Positions 24,401 through 37,072 of a stretch of DNA of 64,000 bases are shown here, one piece after another; the stretch's first letter is position 1, and every line of letters starts with the position of its first letter. The stretch is from NCBI GenBank assembly GCA_030549495.1, contig JAUIRK010000854.1, positions 166,001 to 230,000 on the forward strand. Reading direction: 5' to 3'. Below the pieces are notes generated by a model, which was not told where the DNA came from, did no database searches, and saw only the letters and a list, made by a program, of their open reading frames with translations. The stretch is from Nectonema munidae (taxonomy: Eukaryota > Nematomorpha > Nectonematoida > Nectonematidae). Made by a program: the position numbers and the translations under genes.

Positions 24401-26900
24401 CCTATTTACAAGTACAACTCTAAGACTCATATAAAGATCAAATATAGAAAAAATGAAAATTGTTTGATGATGTCGATAGCAATTTTGATAAAATTAAATG
24501 TACATTCTTTCAATATTTCCAGAAAACGAGGGATCATATATTTTAAAAATTATTATCTTCATATGTTATGCCTATTTTTCTATATTCGCAAAATATCAGC
24601 TTTCGGCACAAATTTCACGAAAATAAGAAAATCGCCTGTTTAATTTTTGTTTAAAGTTTAGATAAAGCTGTCTTCGATTTATAAGCATTAATTTTAAAAC
24701 TTTCGCTTTTACGTTTTTGCGAAATTTAAAATTTTTTTTCGAACGAACAATTTTTTAAACAAACTTTTTAAGAATGTATATTTATTTTTTATTAAACAGA
24801 CAATTAGTCTCGAATAATTGATTTATAAAAAATAAAAGTACAATTACTCAAAAAAAAGCCGACTGTCGGCAAAAATTTACTTTTTTAAAAATTTGTGCTC
24901 AATAAATTATTTATTTTAGTGTGCACCTCTTTATTTTATCACTAATTTAATGGACGACCTTCAGCACCAGATTTTTATCTCAAATTAAATATATAAATAA
25001 CATTAATTTGTTCAGAAAAGCTTAATTTTTTTTATTATAAACCGTTTTTTAGAGAAATAAAAAGATCTTTCTATCAAAAACGTGTTCGTTATAATGATAT
25101 TTTGTTATAACCGGCCTTTTTAACCATAAGAATGCCAAAATTTGTTAGGTCAATTGACCAATTGAAGGAAAATTTAAATAAAATAAATTTTTGCTTAAAA
25201 TACTATATTAATTTTTGATAGAGGAGCTAAAATTAAAATATGTTTATGTTATTATTATTTTTCTTTCTTTCATTTTGTACTTTATCTATCATAGTTTTGA
25301 TTCCCCTTTAAAAGAAACACTTTTACAAGTTTGTAACAGGTTGATATCGATGGTAAAATTGGCTGTTGCAATTATGATTTTGAAAACAATTTAGAATTTT
25401 TTTTGTGTAGTAGCAATGAAAAAATCTGGTTTTTGAAAATCAAATATTTTTTACAATTAAAAGAAAGATGCTAAATAGAGTAAAACATGAATGAGGAATA
25501 AATAATAAATGATATCTCGAGTGAATAATTTGATTGGTTTTTTTTTTAATTTCAAAAAAAATCAAAAAAATTTCGTTTTTATCTTCTTCCACTTTCTATG
25601 ATTTTACAACGCAATATTTAAGAAGCGATGTTGGTTGTTTTGACACGGCGAAACGAACCGTTCTGCAATTTTTGTATTAATGCATATGTTAGAAGAAAAT
25701 TCCATAAAACTATTAAGTTATAAGATATCTTGGGTTTGATACTAAATCCACAAGAAAAAAGTAGAAGAAATATTGATAACTTTGGTCGCAAGATTTTGGG
25801 GAGAGAGGGATAGAAAATTGGCATAACGAGCATTATTTAATTAGGTTAATTAGTGTAAATGTTTTTATTATTTCAAAAGTTCATATATTTTTAATGAAAG
25901 AACAACAATATTTCTTATATTTTAGGGTGAAAAATTGTGTGGATTTTAAAAATTAAAAAACTCAAATGGTTAATTTTTTTGAACAATTTACATAAAAATG
26001 AAGTTTTAAACCCAAAATAAAAGAAATAAAAATTATCATTTTATTTAAATTTGATTTCAAGGTTAGGCCTTTAACTTTTCCTTTAATTAATGAAGTTTTT
26101 TGTTTAAAAACAAATAAATATTTGAAAGAATTGAAATTTTTTACACGTTCTCCAAGTTTATAAACAAAATTGTGATAAATGACATTTGTATTTCTTATAC
26201 TTTCACCCAATTACAATTGGATGGTGTTCGTGGGTAACTTTTTTTTTATCAGATGGTGTTTTTGTTCATCTATTTTTTACGTTAGTTTTGCAGAATAACA
26301 AAATTTGTAGATCAATGTCAAAATAATTGATATTCCTGTTTTTCATCACGAACTGCAAAATTTAGCGAAGAGAGTTTGACGTGCCATCAAGACTTAGTGA
26401 TTGATCGATGCTAAGATAATATAATCCATCGACAAAAGATATTTTAGTCAAGCTTATTGTCAAGGTTGAAAAAGAATTTGAAGGAGATAGCAGCACGAAT
26501 ATTTCAAGGAGGATACAAGAAGAAAGAAAAAATTAAAAGGACGAATTTTTACTTGTAAATCAATACCCCCACCAACAACTCTAATAATGGCATGGTTGAT
26601 GGTTGTGAGTTATGAGCTATTTGCTTTAAAAACGTTATTGATTCTCTGGGTATCACTAGTTTGTAGCAGACACACAATCAGCTATGAAATCAGATTTGCG
26701 AAATTGGAGAGAAGAAAGCAGACATAAAAAAGTTTTAATTGGGGCATGGAGATAGATTCATACGAAGTGCTTTGAATCAATGATTTTCATCAAGAAATCA
26801 TGTTCATCAAAAAATATTGGGTATTAATGAAATTGGAATAATTTGTTTCAAATTACGAACAGTGAAAAAAACTCATCCATAAATCAATTTTTTTGCAGAC
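21441..26900. other. AT-rich stretch with simple repeats, no gene seen
   Basis: No coding domain is recognised. Simple repeats: (AC)n at about 22973-22988 and (GGT)n at 23189-23208. The latter creates a poly-Thr artefact in a minus-strand open frame. CAGTGGTTCTATAAAACTTG at about 22696 resembles a hAT-type end but no partner was found. CCAACCCTAACCAAC near 21654 is telomere-like only by a few bases. Confidence 0.4.
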
Positions 26901-26904
26901 ACAC

Positions 26905-27390
26905 ATTTAGGTGCACTTCTACTACATCTCTGCACGCTTGTCTGTCCTCTCTGAAACGCTTAAAAAGTATCCATCGATCCATCCATTTATGTTTAGGAAG
27001 TCGTTTTATATTTTTCAAGGGCTGACCGTCCTTAGGGCTTTAGCTTCTTTTTTTCTTTTTTTAAATTTTCTCTTCTGTTCTGTCCTTTGGGGATCAGTTA
27101 ATTCCAAATCCCATTTTCCATACATTCATTGATCTACTCCTGCTGTTGACTTTTTTGATCGAATCCATTTCGTTATCCCTTCCCTCCACATGACCAAGCC
27201 AATTCATTCTTTTTGCTCTCATGATATTGACAATATTTTTAATCTATCACATTCCTTTTCTGTTTGATAAAACTTTGCTTTTATTTGAAATATTTTTCTT
27301 CCCGTATCTGTCATTCTAGATTCATCACATTTTTTGATTTTCAAAGTATCACTTCCGTTTAAAGTATCTAACCAGATAAAGGCATATGGG
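26905..27390 (-). pseudogene. Non-LTR retrotransposon 3' relic (RT C-terminal region)
   Basis: On the minus strand from about 27385 a frame reads LNGSDTLKIKKCDESRM, like the Y-G-S-E-x-W-T-L-x-K-x-D-E-x-R segment after the reverse transcriptase domain. After a frameshift it reads MRAKRMNWLGHVEGRD (about 27231-27180), the hallmark R-x-x-W-x-G-H-V motif. Another shift gives LPKHKWMDRW (about 26995-26965), the usual G-R-P-x-x-R-W-x-D tail. The order is that of RTE/Jockey-like LINEs. Interrupted by stops, hence a dead 3' fragment. The 5' part is absent. Confidence 0.72.
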
Positions 27391-27830
27391 GTAAATTTGG
27401 ATAGCCCGATCCAAAGGCCAAATTAAGAAACAAAATTGCAATGGAGGCCCGCACCAAAAGACTAAAATTGGTTTCTATAAAAAGCGCATTTTAAATTAAC
27501 TCTACAAGAAAACATTTTTTGATTTGAGTGCCCAAAAAAATAAAAAAGATATTAAAAAAAAATAACCAGGGTTATTTAGCTTCGGCGCCTGGATAAAATA
27601 TTTATAAAGCTTTTTTAGATATCAAAAATAATTTTATCATTGTGTCCAAATTTTTGTAATGTGGAGGGAGTGGCCAAATGCCCCGTGGGCATGTGTTTAG
27701 CCTATAGCCTAGCATGGCTTACTTACCCGGAAATAAAAAAAGCCAAAATATTTAGTTTGTAACATTGGTTATTGGGAATTGTACTGTTAATTCGATATGA
27801 GTAGTTCAAATTGCTCAGCGTTATATTATT
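27391..27830. other. Unassigned repeat-like DNA
   Basis: It contains G-rich words such as GGAGGGAGTGGCC and CATGCCC-like sequence unlike the surrounding AT-rich DNA, suggesting an old DNA-transposon fragment. No matched ends or target duplication were found. Confidence 0.25.
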
Positions 27831-27950
27831 ACAGTATGAGATGCCAGAAGTGCATGCTTTCCGTGATTGTCTTCGTTTTTCGGAAAATTAAAACGAAATC
27901 CTAAGATATCATTCACTTATTTTTTAATTTCAAAATTTAAGTTTCAAAAA
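27831..27950 (-). repeat. Dispersed repeat A, possibly a piggyBac C-terminal tail
   Basis: Shares with 30529-30651 the ordered words ACAG.ATGAGA, TTTCCGTGATTG, TTTTTC.GGAAA, ATCCTAAGAT and TCACTTATTTT. On the minus strand the reading is interrupted (SEKRRQSRKACTSG). It looks like a decayed copy of the same Cys-containing tail seen at 30529-30651. Confidence 0.45.
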
Positions 27951-30528
27951 TCAATATCGAAGAATCTTTCTTTTTTTAGTATAAAAATTCCTTTTTTACG
28001 CTCATGTTTTTTTTCTATATTAAAAAGTTTTGTGAGAAATAAAAATTAGGTTACGACATTTTCAAGCCCATATGGCCTCAGTTAGCTCATTTAAAATATG
28101 TCCAGCAGGTTTGAATGAAATACTGAATTTTGAATTTGATCATGATCACTCAAAAAATACTTTAAAAAAATATTAAAAAGAGATAATAAGTATTTGAAAG
28201 AATGATCGATTATTATGATTTTCTTGACTGCAATATATTACATTTAAACTTAGGCTCGTAAATATGTAATTTTGATAAATTGGTATCAATTATCTTATAA
28301 TCATTTAAATTCTTTGGATTCACACACACATCATAGCTTACTTTCACTTGCACGTGGTCTTTCTTTCATTTTAGATATCAAAATTTAGATGAAGAAAACC
28401 TTCCAATATTTATAAAAAATAGTTATTCTGAATATAAATATACAATTGTATTCAATTCCAACTGTTGTTCCAACTTTGGGAAACAAATTGAGAATACACA
28501 TTACACAGTTTACATTGCAGAAAATATATACTACAGTATATAAAGTATAGTAGAATAAAAACATAGTCATTTGTCTCTTTATATACAAAATAAAAGAGTC
28601 TTGTACAACTCTTTAAAATATATTTGCGTATTATGATGAAAAAAAATTAGAATTATTCAAGCATTGAACGCTTGAAGGGAATAGATTGAAATTATTGCTC
28701 CTGTTCCTGCCTCCGGACAACATTTTTATACCCATATGTCATATGGAAATGTGACCAAAAAAGTCTTTTAATATCCTATTTTTTTTTAAATACAATGCAC
28801 TTTCTCGTCTTTCAAATGGCAAAAATAAAAGTGAAAATAACTTTTATAGCTTTCTCGCAATTTTATTCAGATTCGTGATCTTGAGATGGGTGAAAGAATC
28901 ATATTTAATTCGCAAATGAATATAAAATGAATATTTTAATCTTATTGATTATTATTATTATTATTCTTCCTCTTTCGAAGCATTTTGTCTTGCCTATTTT
29001 AAATATTGCTTTTTTAATATAAAATACGGTCCTTTCATGACCCAATACTAATCAAAATTTAGGTAGTCCTAAGCCTAAGCTTATAATAAAACAATTAAGT
29101 AGTTGTATATATATATCTCTGTTTTTCTAGATATATATTAAACCAGGTGCCAAATCGCCAACATTTGGTCGAAAATGGAATTCACGTGGGCATTTTTTTA
29201 ATAAATATTTTGGCATTGTATCAAAGTCAGAATTTCAATCAAAGTAACAATTTTTTTCTAATCATAAATGCCAACTGAAAGATCATGCGAATTGAGGATT
29301 TGTTTGAGCTTTAAATAGAAGAATGGGTGATAGATCATTTTTCTTGCAATGTGGGATCTCCAGAAGAAAATTTTTATGAAGAATTTATTGAATATGAATG
29401 GAATTAAGAATTCAAATAAAGATTCTTGCCATTTTTCCTTCATAATGGGCGATTTTAGGCTTTTTAAGAATATCATTTGGCGATTTAGACAAAAAGTTTG
29501 AGAAATTGTGGCATATTTTGTAAACGGAGAAGATATTAATGGGATTCTTCTACTTTCTGCAAAACTTAGTAAACCTGTTTGAGTGTACTATCTTGAGTCG
29601 TAAGTGGGATCAAGCAAGCCATGCTTCTTATACTTCAGCAAGGCCTAATTATTGACACTAAAGTAGGTTTGATTTTACGTTTTTTTTTATCAATATTTAG
29701 GCATATGCAACTAAGCCTGTTCTTGGTTCGGTTCAAACCCGTTTAAAACTGCAAAAATTTATATAAAAAGTGTATATTTCGGTGGTTTAGTGCCATCTGA
29801 TCAGCAGATATTATTGTCGGATTCGTTTCTTTTAAAACTATAGACGGTCTAGTCCAGTTCTGTTCTGGATATTATAGGACCAGACCAGAATTTGAAGATA
29901 CAATAACATTTATACAAATAGATATTGTGTGGTATTTAACATAGTCTAAAAGCTATATTGTTTTGAGATACCACATTTAAGTAAAATTTCTTACCATAAT
30001 TGGTCATTAAAAAAAGCAGTTGATCTTCAGTGCCAACGTTTTCTTTCAGAGGCGAATCCAGAGTTGCTTTTACTGTAGACAGAAAAAAAATTTTTGAATT
30101 AAAAGTTAAATGGAATAATTTTATATCAAATTATTCTATTAAAATGCCTCATAATGCTAATTTTATCCGTGGTTTTCTGTCAAATGCTAACACATCTTTA
30201 TCAATATTAATTTTAATATCTCAGAACTCATTTCCATCGACTCCGACGATCTCCTTCTTCTGAATCATGGATCGGGTAACAACATTTTGATAAAAGCGTG
30301 GATGCGTGAGATAATGCCATGTAAGTATTTATTCAGAAGAAGAAGCAAGAATGTCTTCTATTATCATCTTAGGGCTAGGCGTTAATTTAGTGTTCCTTTG
30401 TGGAAAGCCTGACTACCTTGCCAACAAAATCAAAAAGAGCCAATTTAGTAAAATTAATCTAGGAATTATTTCATTAGTTCTATGTTTAGCTGTTTGATGA
30501 GCATTTCACATCACTTGCCGCTATGTTA
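27951..30528. other. AT-rich stretch, no gene seen
   Basis: An (ATT)n microsatellite lies at about 28947-28968 and (TA)n near 29108. The words AATCGCCAA (29153) and TTGGCGATT (29478) are inverted copies about 315 bases apart, perhaps ends of an old element. No coding domain was seen; short open frames at 28385, 29258 and 30030 look like chance. Confidence 0.35.
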
Positions 30529-30651
30529 CAGCATGAGAAGCAAAAAGTCCACCTTTTCCGTGATTGATCAGATTTTTCAGGAAACTTAGTTAATAAAGGA
30601 ATCCTAAGATGTCCGTCACTTATTTTCCATTTTCAAAGATGCGGCTTCAAA
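30529..30651 (-). pseudogene. Dispersed repeat B, possibly a piggyBac Cys-rich tail
   Basis: On the minus strand one frame is open through PLLTKFPEKSDQSRKRWTFC and then FSCCNIAASDVKCSSN. A proline/lysine-rich lead followed by spaced cysteines resembles the C-terminal Cys-rich region of piggyBac transposases. Similarity is weak and the rest of the enzyme was not found next to it. A second, more decayed copy lies at 27831-27950. Confidence 0.35.
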
Positions 30652-30654
30652 AAA

Positions 30655-30726
30655 ATTACACAACTGTTCAAGAAATTACGCAACTTTCAAAAAAATAGTT
30701 AAAAAAATTTCGCAACTGTTCAAGAA
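30655..30726. repeat. Imperfect short tandem repeat
   Basis: The word TTACACAACTGTTCAAGAAA recurs as TTACGCAACTTTCAAAAAA and TTTCGCAACTGTTCAAGAA, three imperfect copies spaced about 20-33 bases apart. Not coding. Confidence 0.5.
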
Positions 30727-31814
30727 GCTGCCTATCTACGCAGTATTGTGAAAAATAGCTCTGGTCCAAAAGGATTTGCTTGACACACGTGTATTTTGAC
30801 ACCTGTATTTGCCAAGGCTAGAAAGGCATTTTTGTGACAAGCATGGGAAAGGAGAAATATTGTTCCAATCGTTTGTCCTAGGGGGTAAACTTTTCACCAG
30901 CAGTACTCCGATTCATTTAACCGGCATCATTGTAATTTGGAGAAACTAGTCGCCATCTTGAAGTTAAAATTTTTAATTTAACTTCTAAACATTTTTTTAT
31001 AAAGATTTATTTCGTTACAGTTCATAAAAAATTATAGATTAAACTTTTCTCTAATACTTTTTCTAAACTTTTTTTTGATAACAAATGGGATGCCGGTTTA
31101 CTGATGCCAAAGCTATTCATATCGCATATTACAGTTGTTGGTTTCTGTAACCAAAAAGCAAGTCTTATACCTCCAGTATTTGATTGACATACCTCAAAGC
31201 GTTCACACGATTAAGAACCTCTGATCTATGCTCTTAAGACTATTTGCACACAACCTCAGACTACCAATCATGAGATTGTAATGCATTTTGATACTCCCAG
31301 ATAGGATTTATAAATTGAGTATAATTTTATCAAAACTGGACATTTGATGATGTTTCAACAAAAGCAATGTTTATTCAACAGAATTAACATATAGGTGTTT
31401 TATTCAGGTTATATCAGCAAATTAACCAGGGAATTAAACAAGAGGTGCTGATTACATGCTTTATACAAAGGAATTTCACGTATCAATTAGGTGTGCGTGT
31501 GAGTATAATGCTATCAGAAGTAAAGAATCACAATCTCTGAGTAATTAAAGTTACTTTTGAACATTTTACTGCTGGAAAGAAATTATGTCTTTATCCATGC
31601 TAATTCTTAGATCAAAAGTTTCAACAATTAAATATTTATATTTGTTTTACACAAACAGGGTTTTTATGCTTAGAGACTTGAGATGATTGATGAATCTAAA
31701 TATTTACTAATAAAAAGTGTAGGTATTTGAAACGATATTTTTTTTCTAATCAAAATCAGTATCAATTGCAATTAAAAATTCAGAGATTCAGAATCATATT
31801 CATTATCTAAAATA
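30727..31814. other. Non-coding stretch, no assigned element
   Basis: Somewhat less AT-biased than average around 30730-30960 and 31120-31300, suggesting old transposon or gene fragments. No frame gives a recognisable domain on either strand. Confidence 0.3.
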
Positions 31815-31822
31815 CCCCAAAC

Positions 31823-32162
31823 CAGTGCCCGCGCTAAAGCTAAATTTCAAGGGGAGCTGAAATGGGGCAAAGAAACACATTTGCAAAAAATTTATTTCCT
31901 ATATTACTTTATATCCTATATTACTTTGCTGAAAAGCATGAAGTACTTTTGTATAAAAACCTATAGAAATCTCATATTATACATACACATACACCAGCAT
32001 TTATATAAGATTATTGTGTACAATTTTTGCTTATTTATTTTTCCTTTAAAAAGTGCATGGGGCAAAACCAAAAATTTTAGGGGGGGGGGGGGGGGGGACA
32101 AAGATTAATACAGGGGGAGGGGGGGCACGTGCTCCAAAATTATATAGGTAGCGCGGGCACTG
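31823..32162. mobile_element. Non-autonomous hAT MITE with perfect 8-bp target duplication
   Basis: CAGTGCCCGCGCTA at 31823-31836 is the exact inverse of TAGCGCGGGCACTG at 32149-32162. CCCCAAAC directly flanks both sides (31815-31822 and 32163-32170), an 8-bp target duplication as expected for hAT. At 340 bp it has no transposase. Inside, near the right end, is a run of 18 G (32080-32097) and further G-rich sequence. Confidence 0.9.
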
Positions 32163-32170
32163 CCCCAAAC

Positions 32171-34159
32171 CCTGATCTTGATTGATGTTTTTAATTGAAA
32201 GCTATAAAGGAACAAAAAGCTTAATTCAAGCCTACAATCCACTTCAGCATATTAGTGAATGTGCAGAAGAACAAGGTTGGAATTATGCTCGCTTACACAT
32301 GTGTAGTCTCAGCGATGCAGTGACATTTCTATGAGGTCACTGTTATTGTCGATGCAAAACGCGAAAGAACATATGTGTTCGGAAAATAACGCGAACTCAC
32401 ATTGCTGGTGCTGGAAGGAGATTAAAGTGGCATTTCTAGAGAGATTGCCATGGAATCATTCTTCCAACGTTGTAATTCCATCTGAAAGCATTCTGAGAAA
32501 GCCAAGTTTCCATTGTGTTTGTTGGCATGAGTTTTGTCAAGGTTGACAGACATCTCTTCAACACACTTAACTTTATAAACTTTCATGAAATAAAAGCAGT
32601 TCAATACTTTAACCAATTTTTTATTTATCCTCAAAATATATTTATTTATCTATTTGATCTCTCACAAATCATTCAGCCCCAAATTTTTGTGAAAAACCAT
32701 TAGTCGTTGGAGTGTCAATCATTCGTCCTACCTGTCAAATGCAACCAGTGAGCTTAGCCATCTAATGATGTTCTTTATTGTAGAATGAGATTGGAAGTTA
32801 AAAAATTCCACCTATTTTTGATTGTCTTATTTCTTTTAATATCGAAAAAGGTAGAATTTTTCCTAGAACATTCTATAAAATGATAACTCCATTTTTCAAG
32901 TTTTCCAAATCTAAAGAATCCTTTTCTTGTAAACCGTCCACTCTTTTTAAATAATAATTTTTGATCCTAATCCAAATCCTTTAAAAAAAATCAAAAATGT
33001 CTTTCTCGCAAATGATTTGTTCTTATAACACAAAACATTCATGTTCGATTTATGATTACTCTTTCCTATCATCTCAAGCAAAATGCCTTCTTAGCTTCAT
33101 AAACTCTTTTTTACATATATCCTTATACAGATCTCTTTCTTGCTAGAGTTGACATCTTTTGTTGAATCCATGCTCAAAGACTTCAGACTTTACTGATAAC
33201 AATTTCTTATTATCTTTATATCTCGTTTCTTCTAAATTTGTGATATTTTTAATATCGTATCTATTCATATTTTTGCCTTTTGAAATAAAATTTCTACTTA
33301 CATACTTACTTACTTTTTTATCATATATAATAAATATGGGTCCCAAAGAACCCTAGTACAGGCATTCAAGGGAAGATAAAATTATTTTGGACGCGACTTT
33401 TACTCCATTTCCCTTTATTCCACCGAAATTTCTTAGTACCTTTCAAAATTTTGACTAAATTGATAAAAATTGGTTTTCATTGATAGTTTTACATACGGAA
33501 AATTAAAAAAAAATTAATTTTATATTATTTATCCAAAATCTCAAAATAAGTTTCAAAACTAATAAAAAATTGGTTTAATTAATAAATTTATATATGAAAA
33601 AATAAAAAAATGTATTGGACTTTGGCAAATTGTTAGGAGATCCCATAGGATTAAGTAGTACCTCAAAAGAAGAATTGTGATAAATTCAGAGTTTTCTCAT
33701 ATTTTCACATGTAAAACTATCAATCAAGACAAATTTATAATTGTTTAGTGAAAAAAGTACTACAAGATTGCCAAAGATTTGGGCAAAAAGTTACACACAA
33801 TAATTTTTATAATGTAGAATTTATTATAAATATAGCCAAAATAATGCGCGTGCTTGCTAAATGAAATAATTTATAATAAGGCGAAAAAAAGATTGATATA
33901 CTGCAAAAATCGGTTCTTGCAGTATAAAAAATTTCGACACAAGCTTATCACATGAAAAATTTTCACCACACAAATTTTGCGGCTCAAGTAACAAAAAACG
34001 AGAGATTTTTACGAATGTTATTTTCAAAAATAGAATTAAAATAGAATGCATATTTTTATTTAAATGGTTTATTTATAATATAAGAACGCGGCTTGTTCCA
34101 CTATATTCAAAAGTTTCAAATTTGTTGAATCTAAGAATTGTTACAGAATATATCTATTG
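32171..34159. other. AT-rich stretch, no gene seen
   Basis: Overlapping short open frames on both strands (32331-32703, 33143-33356, 33857-34051) show no recognisable domain. The minus-strand frame near 33143-33346 is Lys/Asn-rich and could be LINE debris but lacks a diagnostic motif. Confidence 0.35.
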
Positions 34160-36103
34160 TAGGCTTACCATAAATCCCGATTTGCCCGCAACAGTCCTGG
34201 TTTTAATTTTTTGTTACAAATATGGAATTTCATGGTATGAAAACTTTTTATTATTTTTAAAAAAAAACATTTAAGGTTAAAAATTTATTTGCAACATATG
34301 GAATACTTTTACAATTTTTGCACATAAAACTTGGAATAGGGACGAATTATGTTAAAGCCAAGAGCAAAGATGATGAAAAAAATCCTTCCTTAAATTTCAT
34401 TATCATTGGACCAAAGATTAAATGATTTTTCAATGACAATCCTTTAGAATTAGTTATAATACAAAGAGAAGAAAACCTGTTTAAAATCTTTTATGTTAAT
34501 GACAAAAGATGCGAAATAGAAGAGCATGGTAGAAAATTTGTAGAAAATATTATTTCGGCAAAGAACAACATGGTGGGAAATATGTTTCTGGTAATGTCTT
34601 TTTCATTTCTCATTAAAATTTTTCCAGAAAAAGTGTTGCTGTTAGCGATGAGAATTGTGAAAAATTAAAAAATTTTTTTTTAATTGAAATAGAAGTAGGA
34701 AGGTAAATGAGGCGAAAGGTGATTTCATACTTTGGTGATTTCGTCATCGTGACCTCGTTCTATTCCAGCGTCATTTTTTTAAGAAAGAGACCGAATTATA
34801 TAATCAATTTTTTAATATTATAATATACAGTAAAACCACCCCACTTAGGCGACAAGGTCATAATTGCGACCTTATTTTGTGATGACGCTTTTTCATGTTT
34901 TTTGCACAAGTTTTTCCGAAAGAACGACCACCCCTTTAATTCTCCAGGAAATTGGTACCCAGTGCCCGAGGCATAAAACTATACCCGATGAGCTGAAAAA
35001 TGTTTTCAATGAAGTCATTAAAAAGTGTATTTCATTAAAACAAATGCTTCAAATCTTGTTTGTTTTGAATTTGAAAAATTCTTGCTGCACTCAAACGTGA
35101 GGTCACTTTCCAAAGAAAAATTTTTCAGTCGCTACTATGGAAAGAAATGCAGAAATTTCTGGAAGGCAAAGTGGATAAAAAAACACATAAAGGCTTAATT
35201 GTTTAAATAAGCCCCGTCGCCCACTTCAAATGGGGTCGGGGAACTGATCAAGGGGTGGGGCAAAACTGATTTTAAAGGGGCCAGGAAATATAAGAAAGTG
35301 TATACATTTATATATTTCAAAGGAGTTTCAGATGGGGAAAATAAATCCCAGGGGGCCTAGATCCCTTCTCGACGGGCTTGGTTACAGTAATTAAAGCTTT
35401 AAATTATAGAGTTGTTACATAGTTATGTGCTATAAAAAATATTCGCCTCGCTCCAAAATGCATGGGCTCTTATTCAAATGGCTGGCTACATTACTTCCTC
35501 TGATCAAATATAGCTCAAATTTGCATTCCATAGCAAAATTTTTTTAAAGATTTAATAGATTTTAAATATTCATTCTAAGACTTAAGCTTAAACCAGGAAA
35601 ATAATATCAAAAATCTACTCAGAAGACAAACAAGTTTAATAAATCCTATAAAAAAAGATATATAATTATTGGAAATTATTGGAGGAGGGGGGAGGCGAAA
35701 GGCAAATCACATTGGAGGGGACCCCCTGATTTGGGTCTACAGCTCTGAAGTCCATAGTCTATAAAATGTTAAATTCAGGAAATAATATCAAAATAAATGA
35801 AAACTCCGACAAGATAATCCAGGGTTCTCCAAAAAATTTCTGAACCAAAAAGACTTACGCCTCTGAAAACGTTTGGCAGTAACTTTGTTTTAAAGTATTT
35901 TATAATCCAAAAAATTGAATGATATTTCATTTCGGCTTTAGATTCTGGATATAAGAAACAACTATTAATTTTAAAGATGCTCTAATTTTAACAATTTTTA
36001 TGAACAGTGCAGCAGCTAAAATGGTTGGGTTAGGGTTAAGAGTCGCAACAATCTCGGAATAATCAAGAGAATTCCTTAAAATCGGGGACATCTGGCAGTC
36101 CTA
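34160..36103. mobile_element. Possible old DNA transposon with imperfect ends
   Basis: The left edge TAGGCTTACCATAAATCCCG and the reverse-complemented right edge TAGGACTGCCAGATGTCCCC, each followed by GATTT, are similar over about 26 bases. Inside, a plus-strand frame is open from about 34425 to 34670 and includes RCEIEEHGRKFVENIISAKN, with no family recognised. CAGTAAAACCACCCC at 34830, preceded by TA, looks like a separate pogo-type end inserted within. No target duplication was found, so the boundaries are tentative. Confidence 0.3.
35210..35383. mobile_element. Degenerate MITE-like segment
   Basis: AAGCCCCGTCGCCC near 35210 and CGACGGGCTT near 35373 are imperfect inverted ends. The interior has G-rich words (GGGGTCGGGG, GGGGTGGGG) much like the hAT MITE at 31823. 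No clean 8-bp flank duplication is visible, so it is probably an old relative. Confidence 0.35.
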
Positions 36104-36941
36104 ATATGAAAGGAAGAAACTAGATACAAAAAACTTACCTCTCTCATAAAAAGTAAGTTAAAGAATGGAAGAAATCATGATGAGCAGGTAGGTCGTAATA
36201 AAAATCGCAATAAAAGGAAAACACTAATAATAAAAAGAAGCTGTTAGAAGAGGAAGATGGTGATGGCCATGGCAATAAAAAATATCACTTCTTTGGTACC
36301 CCCATCTCTGCATACATCTCCCTTTTCTCTGCATAGTGTTTACGACATTATTATTATTATTGTCTTTATTTGGGGTATGTGCTACCAGTAGCAGCAAATA
36401 CTATGTATATCCTTCTCATTGATTTCTTTGTATATGACTTTTGTATAAACGTATACATGTATGTATGTATGTATTGTATTGTACGTGCTACTATCTCTTT
36501 CTAGAAGCTGTATTGTTTTTTTAAATACAAAATACTTGCACATGTTTAATAATCCATGTTAATTAGCATATTCAAAGCCGTCAAACTCCAAAGACTTCTT
36601 CAGCCCCAACCAACATACACACACACACACATGCCTGCACCTCGCCACGATAAAATTGTTATGATTTTCTTCATGGTGGTGGTGATTAGGACGAGCAGAA
36701 AGTATAGAGCGTGTTTCATTGTTTTCGTTATTGCCATGTTGCATGCCTGAATGGATGAGAGAGAACTTTCAATTGTTGGTTAGTCCAGTAAAGCAAACTG
36801 CCGTAAATAATACCCACAGTCCCCTCTCTTGAAGAACTTCCCCAAGAAAATCTGGGGTGCAAATTGTATATACATTTTTTTATATGATATGAGATCTCCT
36901 GAAGAAGGACGAGCCCAACGAACCTCCCGTTGTAACTTTAA
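36104..36941. other. Microsatellite-containing non-coding stretch
   Basis: Contains (ATT)n near 36350, (GTAT)n near 36455-36475, (AC)n at about 36615-36630 and GGT repeats near 36676. On the minus strand AG|GTAAGT is present at about 36139-36133. The interval is moderately less AT-rich, so an unseen noncoding exon is possible. No protein domain was seen. Confidence 0.3.
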
Positions 36942-37072
36942 CCCGTTAAGTACCATAGAAATCAGACGATATCTAAAAAAAACGCAGACGATTTATATTC
37001 AAAGTCATTGAAATAAGCAGACGAAGATGAAATTACTTATGTTCCCAAATAGGAACATTGGGACTTAATGGG
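36942..37072. mobile_element. piggyBac-type MITE (TTAA target)
   Basis: CCCGTTAAGTACC at the left and the reverse-complemented right end CCCATTAAGTCCC match at 11 of 13 bases. TTAA flanks both sides (36938-36941 and 37073-37076), the piggyBac target. At 131 bp it has no coding capacity. The interior repeats CAGACGAT and CGCAGACGAT and contains ATATTCAAAG, words shared with the MITE at 55702-55823, so the two look related. Confidence 0.8.

Noticed and set aside
31881-32108. 75-codon plus-strand frame ending in poly-Gly
   Set aside because: It lies inside the hAT MITE and the Gly run is the G homopolymer.
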